In this document: positions 9,331 to 17,392 of the stretch, piece by piece
Position numbering within the stretch: the first letter of the stretch is position 1
How the letters are laid out: each line of letters opens with the position of its first letter
Assembly: GCA_958403385.1 (NCBI GenBank)
Contig: CATXXC010000005.1
Span: forward strand, 1-64,000
Direction of reading: 5' to 3'
DNA: 64,000 nucleotides
DNA from: an uncultured Collinsella sp.
GTDB lineage: Bacteria > Actinomycetota > Coriobacteriia > Coriobacteriales > Coriobacteriaceae
Translations under genes and position numbers: made by a program
Notes under the pieces: generated by a model
What the model was told of the DNA's origin: nothing
Seen by the model: only the letters and a program-made list of their open reading frames with translations
Database searches by the model: none

Positions 9331-9342
9331 CCCACTTAACAG

Positions 9343-10332
9343 CTAGTTTCCCTGCGCGCCCGAGATGCCGTTTTGTAGGGCGTTCCAGGCATCCGTCGCC
9401 ATGTCGCCCAAGTTCTGCGCGGTATCGCCCAGATTTTGTGCCGTATCGCCCAGCTCTTGCGCCTTGTCTCCCAACTCCTGCGCCTTGTTGCTCAAGTCCT
9501 CCAGCGTATTGGAGCTCGAGCTGTCGGTACCGCTTTGGCCGTCGGACGAGTTGCCCGAACTGTTCTTGTGCGTGAGTTGAATTTCGAGGTTGCCGTTGTC
9601 GTTATAGTAGGCAGAAGTAACGACCCAGTTGGCATCGACGACGGGCGTTGAGCCATCATCAGTCAGGACCACGGCATTCGAAAGATCGGCGCCGCGCGAC
9701 TTGAGGATCTTCTTGGCGTTGGACCAGTACTGCCCCGGGATATCACTCAGATCGACGGTGCTAGACGAGGCGGACTCGGTTTGCTCGGCAGCGGTATCGG
9801 CCGTTGAACTCCCTCGCTTGTTGAGCATGCCCGACACGATGGCAAACACAACCGACAGCGCAAAGAAGATCGCCAGCACGATGAGGATCTTCTTAATCAC
9901 GCTCGACGAACGCGACGGCGTCTCTTCCTCGTCCTCGCCATATTGCGGAATCGACTTGGGGTACTCGCGATACGGCTCGCGCGACTCGTAGCGAGGCTGC
10001 GCCGTGCGAGGCATATACGTCGTCTGCTGAGGCTGCGGAATGGGATTCTGCGGCAGGTCATCATAGGGATTCGGCGTCGAGGCGGCATAAGAATCCTGCG
10101 GCGCGTAATCAAACGGGTCTGCCGCCGCGTTGCCATAGGGGCTTTGCAAAGATGCAGCGTAAGGGTCCTGCGCCGCGTCGCCATAGCCCATAACTCGTGT
10201 GGGCTCGGCAGAAGGCTGCGTCGCGGCGGGGTCGACATAACCGGGGTTGGGAACAACGCGGGTCGCATCGGCGCTATCGCCAGCCTGCGCGGAACCGCAG
10301 CCGCCCATCACGGTTGTCTTGTCCTGATCCAT
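9343..10332 (-). CDS. single-pass membrane protein with heptad-repeat C-terminus
   Basis: Protein of 329 residues, unknown function. The ATG at 10332 follows AAAGGAATCG. Residues 1-145 are disordered and rich in Pro, Tyr, Gln and Ala; one helix at ~146-170 (KKILIVLAIFFALSVVFAIV) would anchor it with the N-terminus in the cytoplasm. An outer domain (~190-265, SDIPGQYWSNAKKILKSRGA, then NLEIQLTHK) resembles PASTA-like folds in layout only. The end holds four near-perfect 7-residue repeats (AQELGDK, AQELGDT, AQNLGDT, AQNLGDM), predicted to form a coiled coil. Confidence 0.7.
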   Translation of the reverse strand: MDQDKTTVMGGCGSAQAGDSADATRVVPNPGYVDPAATQPSAEPTRVMGYGDAAQDPYAASLQSPYGNAAADPFDYAPQDSYAASTPNPYDDLPQNPIPQPQQTTYMPRTAQPRYESREPYREYPKSIPQYGEDEEETPSRSSSVIKKILIVLAIFFALSVVFAIVSGMLNKRGSSTADTAAEQTESASSSTVDLSDIPGQYWSNAKKILKSRGADLSNAVVLTDDGSTPVVDANWVVTSAYYNDNGNLEIQLTHKNSSGNSSDGQSGTDSSSSNTLEDLSNKAQELGDKAQELGDTAQNLGDTAQNLGDMATDAWNALQNGISGAQGN

Positions 10333-10450
10333 GCAACGATTCCTTTCCGTCGCCTGTAAGCATCAAGTTATCCATGCATTCTACCAGCGCAAAAGCCTAT
10401 GATGGGCAGAGTCCGTCGGTATCTACAAGACATGCGCGGGCCTAAGGATC

Positions 10451-10487
10451 AAAAAGCCCCGCCGGGCCTTGGTAGGCGCGACGGGGC
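10451..10487 (-). terminator. terminator of fhs
   Basis: On the minus strand GCCCCG (10487-10482) pairs with CGGGGC (10461-10456), followed by TTTTT. It lies 26 bases after the fhs stop. Confidence 0.75.
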
Positions 10488-10512
10488 GGGCAAGCGGCTA
10501 TGAGCAGCGAGC

Positions 10513-12180
10513 TTAGAACAGGCCGGTGATGTTGCCGTCGTTGTCGACGTCGATGTTCTCGGCCGCAGGGACCTTGGGCAGGCCCGGCATGGTCAGAACA
10601 CTGCCAGTCAGTGCGACCACAAAGTGGGCGCCGGCGGAAACCTTGAGCTCACGCACCGTGATGCGGAAGTTCTCGGGAGCGCCCAGGGCCTTGGCGTTGT
10701 CGCTAAAGCTGTACTGCGTCTTGGCCACGCATACCGGCAGGTTGCCAAAGCCGTTCTCGCGCAGCTCGGCAAGCTGACGCTTGGCGGCCGGCGTAAAGTC
10801 AACGCCGTCGGCGCGGTAAACCTTGGTGGCAACAGCATCGAGGGCGTCGGCCACATCGGCGCCGTCCTCATAGGCAAACTTGAGCTCGCTCGGCTGCTCA
10901 ATCAGACGCATGACCTCATCGGCCAGCTCGAGCGCGCCCTCGCCGCCCTTGGCCCAGACCTCGGAAAGCTTAACGTTGACGCCGAGCTTCTGGCACTCGG
11001 ACTCGATGAGCGCAAGCTCGGCCTCGGTGTCCGTCGGGAAGCGGTTGATGGCGACCACGCAGGGCAGACCATAAACGTTCTGGATGTTGTCGACGTGACG
11101 CAGCAGGTTGGGCATGCCAGCCTTGAGTGCCTCGAGGTTCTCCTCGTTGAGGTCGGCCTTGGCGACGCCACCGTTGTACTTCAGCGCACGAGCGGTCGCA
11201 ACGACCACGACGGCGCTGGGGCGAACGCCCGTCATGCGGCACTTAATGTCGAGGAACTTTTCGGCGCCCAGATCGGCGCCGAAGCCGGCCTCGGTAATGG
11301 CGACATCGCCAAAACGCATGGCCATGCGCGTAGCCATGATGGAGTTGCAGCCGTGGGCAATGTTGGCGAAGGGACCGCCGTGGACAAACGCGGGCGTGCC
11401 CTCGAGCGTTTGCACCAGGTTGGGCTTGAGCGCGTCCTTAAGCAACGCGGCCATGGCACCCTGGGCCTTAAGGTCGCGGGCACGGACGGGCTCGCCGGCA
11501 AAGCTATAGCCGACGACAATCTCGCCCAGGCGCTCCTTGAGATCGCTGATGCTCGTAGACAGGCACAGGATTGCCATGACCTCGGAGGCGACGGTGATAT
11601 CGAAGCCGTCCTCGCGCGGCACGCCCTGAGCCTTACCGCCAATGCCGTCGATGACGTGGCGCAGCTGACGGTCGTTCATATCGACGACGCGCTTCCAAGT
11701 GATGCGCTTAACGTCAATACCGAGCTGGTTGCCCTGCTGGATGTGGTTATCGAGCATGGCGGCCAGCAGGTTGTTGGCAGCACCGATGGCATGGAAGTCG
11801 CCGGTAAAGTGCAGGTTGATGTCCTCCATGGGAATGACCTGGGCCCAACCGCCGCCAGCGGCACCGCCCTTGACGCCAAAGACGGGACCGAGCGAAGGCT
11901 CACGCAGGGCCACGGCGCTCTTGATACCGCGACGACGCAGGCCATCGGCCAGACCGATGGTCGTGGTGGTCTTGCCCTCGCCCGCGGGCGTTGGGTTGAT
12001 AGCGGTCACGAGGACGAGCTTGGCCTGGTGATCAGTCGGCTCGTTGAGCAGTGAATAGTCGACCTTAGCCTTGTCGAAGCCGTACGGAATAAGGTGCTTA
12101 ACGTCGACGCCGGCGTTCTTGGCCACCTCGGTAATAGGCAGCGGCGTGACAGAACGTGCGATTTCGATGTCAGTAGGCAT
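10513..12180 (-). CDS. fhs: formate--tetrahydrofolate ligase
   Basis: Cytoplasmic enzyme of 555 residues that makes 10-formyl-tetrahydrofolate from formate, ATP and tetrahydrofolate, feeding purine and one-carbon metabolism. The length is typical. The start at 12180 (MPTDIEIARSVTPLPI) follows AAAGGAC; an upstream in-frame start is not supported. The ATP-binding loop TPAGEGKTTT is near residue 67, followed by EPSLGPVFGVKGGAAGGG and FTGDFHAI, all family hallmarks. The end is KVPAAENIDVDNDGNITGLF, a standard FTHFS terminus. It stands alone between terminators. In an anaerobe it may also serve formate assimilation, but no other Wood-Ljungdahl gene is in the window. Confidence 0.97.
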   Translation of the reverse strand: MPTDIEIARSVTPLPITEVAKNAGVDVKHLIPYGFDKAKVDYSLLNEPTDHQAKLVLVTAINPTPAGEGKTTTTIGLADGLRRRGIKSAVALREPSLGPVFGVKGGAAGGGWAQVIPMEDINLHFTGDFHAIGAANNLLAAMLDNHIQQGNQLGIDVKRITWKRVVDMNDRQLRHVIDGIGGKAQGVPREDGFDITVASEVMAILCLSTSISDLKERLGEIVVGYSFAGEPVRARDLKAQGAMAALLKDALKPNLVQTLEGTPAFVHGGPFANIAHGCNSIMATRMAMRFGDVAITEAGFGADLGAEKFLDIKCRMTGVRPSAVVVVATARALKYNGGVAKADLNEENLEALKAGMPNLLRHVDNIQNVYGLPCVVAINRFPTDTEAELALIESECQKLGVNVKLSEVWAKGGEGALELADEVMRLIEQPSELKFAYEDGADVADALDAVATKVYRADGVDFTPAAKRQLAELRENGFGNLPVCVAKTQYSFSDNAKALGAPENFRITVRELKVSAGAHFVVALTGSVLTMPGLPKVPAAENIDVDNDGNITGLF

Positions 12181-12324
12181 GGGCGGTCCTTTCGTTACCG
12201 AATGAGAAAAAGACCAATTCAGCATAGCACGGGCGCGCAACAGTAAAACGCCCATAACCGATGAACGGCGATATGTTTACCCGATGCCCAGCGATAGTCC
12301 AACAGCCCGCCAAAACAAAACGCC

Positions 12325-13392
12325 CTAAACGGTAGGTTCAATCCCCAGGTGCTCAAAGGTGCGGAGGGTTGCCTGACGGCCCTGCGGCGTACGAATCATC
12401 AATCCGCACTGCAGCAAATAGGGCTCATAGACATCCTCGAGCGTGCCTGGGTCCTCGCCCACCGCGCTGGCAAGGGTCGTAAGTCCCACGGCGCGACCGG
12501 AGAACGTCTTGGCGAGCGTCTCCAAAATGCGAATATCCATCCAGTCCAGACCGAGCTCGTCGATCTCGAAGAACTCGAGCGCCTGGCGACAGATATCGAG
12601 CTCGATGGGGCCGTTGCCGCGCACCTGTGCGTAATCGCGCACGCGCTTGAGCAGACGGTTGGCAAGACGTGGCGTGCCGCGCGAACGCGAGCCGATCTCG
12701 AGTGCACTGGGATGGTCGATCGTCACGCCCAGGATAGTCGCCGAGCGCGTCACAATCTGCGCGAGCTCCTCGACCGTGTAGTAATCCAGGCGATATGAAA
12801 TGCCAAAGCGGTCGCGCAACGGGCCGGTCAACATGCCTGAGCGGGTCGTTGCCGCCACCAGCGTAAACTTGGGGATATCCAGGCGAATCGAGCGCGCCGC
12901 CGGACCCTTGCCAATCACGATATCGAGGGCAAAGTCCTCCATCGCGGGGTACAGGACCTCCTCGACCGAACGGTTGAGGCGGTGGATCTCGTCGATAAAC
13001 AGCACATCGCCCGGCTGCAAGTTAGTAAGGATGGCCGCCAGGTCGCCCGTGCGCGCGATGGCAGGGCCACTCGTGGTCTTGATCTGAGCGCCCAGCTCGT
13101 TGGCGATAACGGTGGCCAGCGTGGTCTTGCCCAGGCCCGGAGGACCCGAGAAGATCACGTGGTCGAGCGTCTCGCCACGGCTCTGCGCCGCTTCGATCAA
13201 CACGCGCAGGCTCTGCTTGATGTGCTCCTGGCCGCAGTAATCGTCCAGGCGCTGAGGGCGCAAAGTGCGGTCGACATCGAGATCCTCGGCCGTCAGCTCC
13301 GAGCCCACCATGCGCTCGCCGTGCGCCATGGATGCCGCCGGCGAGTTACCGGGCGTCGCCCACAAGTCCTGAGAGTCATCGGCTTCCCACAT
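12325..13392 (-). CDS. ruvB: Holliday junction branch migration DNA helicase RuvB
   Basis: AAA+ motor of 355 residues that drives branch migration of Holliday junctions with RuvA. Seen: Walker A GPPGLGKTT, Walker B FIDEIHRL, sensor AATTRSGMLTGPLRDRFG and the C-terminal winged helix (IRTPQGRQAT). The ATG at 13392 overlaps the ruvA stop as TGATG, so translation is coupled. A GTG one codon earlier is less likely. It has an N-terminal extension of about 25 residues before the usual DRTLRPQRLDDYCGQ. It is the last gene of the ruvC-ruvA-ruvB unit. Confidence 0.97.
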   Translation of the reverse strand: MWEADDSQDLWATPGNSPAASMAHGERMVGSELTAEDLDVDRTLRPQRLDDYCGQEHIKQSLRVLIEAAQSRGETLDHVIFSGPPGLGKTTLATVIANELGAQIKTTSGPAIARTGDLAAILTNLQPGDVLFIDEIHRLNRSVEEVLYPAMEDFALDIVIGKGPAARSIRLDIPKFTLVAATTRSGMLTGPLRDRFGISYRLDYYTVEELAQIVTRSATILGVTIDHPSALEIGSRSRGTPRLANRLLKRVRDYAQVRGNGPIELDICRQALEFFEIDELGLDWMDIRILETLAKTFSGRAVGLTTLASAVGEDPGTLEDVYEPYLLQCGLMIRTPQGRQATLRTFEHLGIEPTV

Positions 13393-14012
13393 CACGCATC
13401 CATTCCGAGTCGCTTAAGCGCCGCGCCGAGCAGATCCTCGACACGCATATTCTGCCCATCATACCCGCTCAGGGCAACATCGGTCTCCTGCGGGCTAAAG
13501 CCCATGGAAAGGAGCGCCGCACGGGCATCATCGATCACCGAGGGAGCGGCAGCGGGCACGGGCATCGCAACCTGTCCGGAAATCACGTCGACCGGCACAA
13601 AGCCCTTATCCTTGGCAAAGGTGCTCTTGAGTTCCAGGATCAGGCGCTGAGCTGTCTTTTTGCCCACACCGGGTACCTTGGCCATGCCCTTGTCGTCCTC
13701 GGCCATCACCAGCGAATACAGCTGCCCCACGGTATAGGTGGAAAGCACGGCGAGCGCCAGGCGCGGGCCAACGCCCGAAACGGACACGAGCCGGTCGAAC
13801 ATCGTGCGCTCATCCTTTGAGGAAAAACCGAAAAGTGTCATGGCGTCCTCGCGCACCTGCATACGCGTGTAGAGGCGGACCTCGCCGCCGGGCGTCGGCA
13901 ACGTGGCCGCAGTGCTGCCCGAGATGCCGAGCTCAAAGCCAACGCCCGACACATCGACGACAGCCGAGCTCATCGTGGCCTCGACAAGCGTTCCGTGGAG
14001 CTGGGAGATCAT
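13392..14012 (-). CDS. ruvA: Holliday junction branch migration protein RuvA
   Basis: Protein of 206 residues that binds Holliday junctions as a tetramer and loads RuvB. The N-terminal OB-fold starts MISQLHGTLVEA; two helix-hairpin-helix motifs follow (VSGVGPRLALAVLS and VPGVGKKTAQRLILELK); the C-terminal RuvB-binding domain ends EDLLGAALKRLG. Start and stop both overlap neighbours by one base (TGATG with ruvC upstream and with ruvB downstream), so the three genes form one translationally coupled operon. The start at 14012 gives the normal family length. Confidence 0.96.
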   Translation of the reverse strand: MISQLHGTLVEATMSSAVVDVSGVGFELGISGSTAATLPTPGGEVRLYTRMQVREDAMTLFGFSSKDERTMFDRLVSVSGVGPRLALAVLSTYTVGQLYSLVMAEDDKGMAKVPGVGKKTAQRLILELKSTFAKDKGFVPVDVISGQVAMPVPAAAPSVIDDARAALLSMGFSPQETDVALSGYDGQNMRVEDLLGAALKRLGMDA

Positions 14013-14533
14013 CAGTATCCGGTTCCTCTCTGTTGATAGAACTCGCCACCGGTGAGGGCGCGGGTGCGGCTGAGGTTTACGTGGCAGATGGCGCAGGCCA
14101 GGGCATCGGCGGCATGGTCGGGATGCGGGTCGTGGTCGAGCTGTGTTAGAGTGCGTACCATGTAGGCGACCTGCCGCTTGTCCGCGGCGCCGGTGCCCAC
14201 CACAGCCTGTTTGATCTGCATGGGCGTGTACTCGCCAATCTCGAGCGCGCATTCCGAAAGCGCTACGAGTGCAGCACCGCGGGCATGCGCCGTGGGGATG
14301 GCCGAACGAACGTTGGCGCCAAAGTAGATACTCTCGACAGCAGCCGTGTCGGGTCGATAACGCTCGACGACATCCTTAAGGTCACGGGCGATATGCGACA
14401 GGCGCACCGCGAGCGGACTTCCGGCACTGGTCTCGATGCAGCCATAGGCACGGCAGCGAACCTCGCCGCGCCGCTCCTCGATAATCCCCCAACCCGTATG
14501 GGCCAAACCGGGGTCGATGCCCAAGATAACCAA
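14012..14533 (-). CDS. ruvC: crossover junction endodeoxyribonuclease RuvC
   Basis: Holliday junction resolvase of 173 residues. The protein would begin VILGIDPG after a TTG start at 14533; GGGGAGG lies 5 bases upstream. A TTG at 14554 is an alternative but overlaps this ribosome site. Catalytic residues fit the family: Asp7 in GIDPG, Glu67 in AVESIYFG, and His140 and Asp143 in DHAADALACA, the His form seen in Thermus RuvC. It is first in the ruvC-ruvA-ruvB unit; the usual yebC gene is not upstream. Confidence 0.93.
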   Translation of the reverse strand: MVILGIDPGLAHTGWGIIEERRGEVRCRAYGCIETSAGSPLAVRLSHIARDLKDVVERYRPDTAAVESIYFGANVRSAIPTAHARGAALVALSECALEIGEYTPMQIKQAVVGTGAADKRQVAYMVRTLTQLDHDPHPDHAADALACAICHVNLSRTRALTGGEFYQQRGTGY

Positions 14534-14669
14534 GCCAACCTCCCCTCGCCACAAGCACAGCGCAAGACAAGGCCCCGCGCATCATTCACGAACGTCTGTT
14601 CTAGAATAACACAACGCTAGCCCTATAAGTCAGCCGAGATCGAATTGTAGGTTGAGTATACGCAAGCGA

Positions 14670-14767
14670 GCGCCCGCCAGAGCGAGCAAGGTGCCTTGAA
14701 AGAGGAGGGCATTGACCTGGCGGTCATGTCCGACGATTGAAAGGCAGATTGCCGCTCTGGCGGGCGC
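14670..14767. repeat. perfect 15-bp inverted repeat with 68-base spacer
   Basis: GCGCCCGCCAGAGCG at 14670-14684 is the exact reverse complement of 14753-14767. It fills the gap between the 3' end of the NAD synthetase-like gene and ruvC. No T-run follows on either strand. It could be a structured leader, a small RNA or a decayed element. Confidence 0.6.
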
Positions 14768-14775
14768 GCAGCGAC

Positions 14776-16761
14776 CTAGTTCTGAGAGAAGAACGGAAAT
14801 TGTCGGGGATCAACCGGCGGATGCGGCATCGGGCCACCCTGGGGCCCACCCTGCGGGCCACCCTGGCCGCCCATCATCTTATCGATGGCGTCCTGAACCT
14901 CGCCCTCGAACTTTTTCATTCCCTCGTGTAAACGACGCTGACCGTCCTCAGAGCGCAGCTCCTCCATTTGCTCGGGCGAAATACCCAGTAGCTCGCCCAG
15001 CACGCCCATCATCTCGTTTCGCACGCGCTCGCTCGTATCCTCGTCAGCAAAACGGCGCACCTCGGCGCGCGCCAGCGAATCGACCGTCATACGCTCCTTG
15101 CCGTTAAGCCCCAGGTCGGACCACGCGAGCATATACGGCCAGGCACGCTCGGCAAACGAACGGGCCGAGACGATCGGCGTCATCGGCAACATGCGGCGGG
15201 CAGCCTCACCCTGTCGAACGAGCATCAGCAGCAGCGAGCAGGCCTCAGGCTTGCCAGCGGCCATCGGGATGTCGTCGAAAGATCGATTGCGGTCCACGTG
15301 CGCCTCGAGCGCGCCATCGACCTCACCCGGCTCAAGCCCGCCGAGCAGCTGTGCCGCACGGTCGAGCATATCGACCGGACCGTCGAGCGTCGAGAGCGCC
15401 TGCGCCAGCACGCGCTCCATACAATCTTCCACTGCGTTGAGCGTCACGAGCTCTTGGGGCACCACGGCAGACGTGCGGTTGCGCACACGCGCCACAAACT
15501 CAAGCGTCGACAGGTACACATCGCCAAAGGGCGCAAAGTCGCCCTGGTAGCCGCCGCAAAGCGCCGGCGCCGCCAGCGCGTACTCAGTTTTGGACAGCGG
15601 GCTCAGCGCCATCGCACCCAGCTCGAGCGCCGTATCCTCCAGCATCAGGCCCAGCGTGCGCGAGCGCAGGCGCTCGGCATCGCCCGCCGACACGTCGCGA
15701 TCGAGCACGCGCGCCGCATCCGGTGCATCGCGCTCGACGGTGCGAATGTGCAGACGCTCGGCGATGGCGCGGACGGCGGCACAGCGGGCAGCCTCGGCTT
15801 CTTCCTGCGCCGGCGTAAAGATACGGTTGCGCCCCAGCACCAGGCCAATCACATTGCGCGGGCCCAGAGCGTCGACGGCCAGCGCCGCCAGCAGGGACGA
15901 CGGCAAGTCACCCTCGAGTGCCACCACAGCACGCGACGCACCGTGGGCTCGGGCGTTGTCGCGCACGGCGAGCACCAGCGCCTGCCACAGCCACTCCTCG
16001 GAACGGAACTCGGGCAGTTCGTGATCCTCCAGGGCATCGAGCATCACGCCGCGCTGAATCTCCTGAACCAGCAGGCTCTCCTCAAAGCACGGCGCCTGGG
16101 CCACCACGCGACCGCAGTCGTCGAGCACAAACGAACCGCCGGTATACACCGACTCGTCATAGGCACCGACCGGCGCCATGCAGGCAAACCACACGCTGCG
16201 CTTGGATGCGATCTTGCGGTAGGCGCCGCTGCGAACGGCAGCAATGGCGGCAGTCTCGCGGTCGGTCATGTCAAACGCGTTGAATTGGAAATACGCAATG
16301 AGGTCAACACCGGTCGGCAGCATCTCGAGTTCGCGGTCCAAGTCAAAAATCACGGCGATGCGCACGCCGTCCACGTCGAACACCGGCGGCGCCCAACGTG
16401 TGTCGTTGTTCTCGCCACGCTGCAGGGCAATGCTCGAACGCGCCGGCACCACATGACCGTCCTTGAGCATCATGTAGTCGAGCAGCGGCTGGCCCTCAAA
16501 CGAAACCGCCGCGGGCACGATGCAGATCATGTCAAGCTCCTGGATACGCTCGGCGACACCAGTCAAACCGGCAAGCACGTCGTGCTCAAAGTCGGCAGCG
16601 CCCACCAGGCCACCGGGCATGGCGCCCATAAAGAGCGGAGCCGGAACGCACAGCACGCGCGCTCCGCGCACGTGGGCCAGACGAGCCTGGTCCTCGATGC
16701 GGCCGCAAATGCCCTCAATATCACCCAGGCGCATATCGATCTGTGCAAGCGCGAGCTTCAT
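14776..16761 (-). CDS. NAD synthetase-like protein with degenerate nitrilase and synthetase sites
   Basis: Protein of 661 residues with the two-domain layout of glutamine-dependent NAD+ synthetase: an N-terminal nitrilase-like domain (~1-260) and a synthetase domain (~275-480) recognised by SSLLAALAVDALGPRNVIGL and FAPFGDVYL. The catalytic residues appear lost. The nitrilase Glu (usual FPELALTGYPPED) is VPAPLFMGAMPGG; the Cys region (usual ICEDLW) is IFDLDR; no Lys fits the usual KHHLPNYG site. The ATP-binding SGGIDS is EGDLPS. A C-terminal part (~500-661) is not in NadE and ends in a Gly/Gln/Pro tail. The start at 16761 follows AAAGGG. Function is unknown: a pseudoenzyme, scaffold or changed chemistry. 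A separate true nadE is expected elsewhere. Confidence 0.8.
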   Translation of the reverse strand: MKLALAQIDMRLGDIEGICGRIEDQARLAHVRGARVLCVPAPLFMGAMPGGLVGAADFEHDVLAGLTGVAERIQELDMICIVPAAVSFEGQPLLDYMMLKDGHVVPARSSIALQRGENNDTRWAPPVFDVDGVRIAVIFDLDRELEMLPTGVDLIAYFQFNAFDMTDRETAAIAAVRSGAYRKIASKRSVWFACMAPVGAYDESVYTGGSFVLDDCGRVVAQAPCFEESLLVQEIQRGVMLDALEDHELPEFRSEEWLWQALVLAVRDNARAHGASRAVVALEGDLPSSLLAALAVDALGPRNVIGLVLGRNRIFTPAQEEAEAARCAAVRAIAERLHIRTVERDAPDAARVLDRDVSAGDAERLRSRTLGLMLEDTALELGAMALSPLSKTEYALAAPALCGGYQGDFAPFGDVYLSTLEFVARVRNRTSAVVPQELVTLNAVEDCMERVLAQALSTLDGPVDMLDRAAQLLGGLEPGEVDGALEAHVDRNRSFDDIPMAAGKPEACSLLLMLVRQGEAARRMLPMTPIVSARSFAERAWPYMLAWSDLGLNGKERMTVDSLARAEVRRFADEDTSERVRNEMMGVLGELLGISPEQMEELRSEDGQRRLHEGMKKFEGEVQDAIDKMMGGQGGPQGGPQGGPMPHPPVDPRQFPFFSQN

Positions 16762-16878
16762 GGCTCAGCCCTTTCCGTCGTAAACCATCGAAATCGTAGT
16801 AAGAGCGCCGGCCGCATAATGCAGTCGGCGCTTACATGTGCATATGCTAGCTATGATACCCCGAGCGGGGGCGCGCTC

Positions 16879-17241
16879 CTAGAATGTCGCGGACCACAGC
16901 CCGTGCAAGTTGCAGTAGGCATAGACGGTACCGGTCTTGGAGCCGCCCGCGAAAAACGTCGCGGGTTTCATGCCGGGCTCAAGGTAATGGACCTCCAAGC
17001 GGCCCTCGGCCTCAAGGGCGATCCACTCAATGTAGTGCTCGGGCAGGCTGGGGTGCTCGACCGAGCCAACGCGTGCGCGAATCACGTGACCGTCACGCTC
17101 GGTCTCGACAACAGGCACGTGCTTCTCGTGCGCCGCGTCCTCAGTGTTTGCAGTCAGTTCCGTGCAACCGGCAGGGGTCGCAACGTCGTCGCCAAGGGCG
17201 GCGATGAGCTTGCCGTCGGGGTCCTTAAAGAATTTCGCCAT
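16879..17241 (-). CDS. desulfoferrodoxin-type superoxide reductase domain protein
   Basis: Cytoplasmic protein of 120 residues that should reduce superoxide to peroxide at a mononuclear Fe(His4Cys) centre, a common defence in anaerobes. Ligand motifs: EKHVPV (His), VEHPSLPEHYIEW (two His) and YAYCNLHGLW (Cys and His). The N-terminal desulforedoxin Cys4 centre is absent; MAKFFKDPDGKLIAAL takes its place, so it is closest to neelaredoxin-like or one-iron forms. The start at 17241 follows AAAGGAGAAC; the longer frame to 17427 overlaps the next gene and is not supported. Electron donor is probably a rubredoxin, which is not in the window. Confidence 0.88.
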   Translation of the reverse strand: MAKFFKDPDGKLIAALGDDVATPAGCTELTANTEDAAHEKHVPVVETERDGHVIRARVGSVEHPSLPEHYIEWIALEAEGRLEVHYLEPGMKPATFFAGGSKTGTVYAYCNLHGLWSATF

Positions 17242-17392
17242 GATGTTCTCCTTTGCTGATGTGCCAATGTTCTTGATGGTTCTTATGCCCAAAGGCAGAC
17301 AAACCATCCACGGCATTGCAAATGAACACATAACGGGCGGGGACGATGGGACAGCGTGTGCCATCCGCCCTGACGGCCCCACCCGCGCGCGG

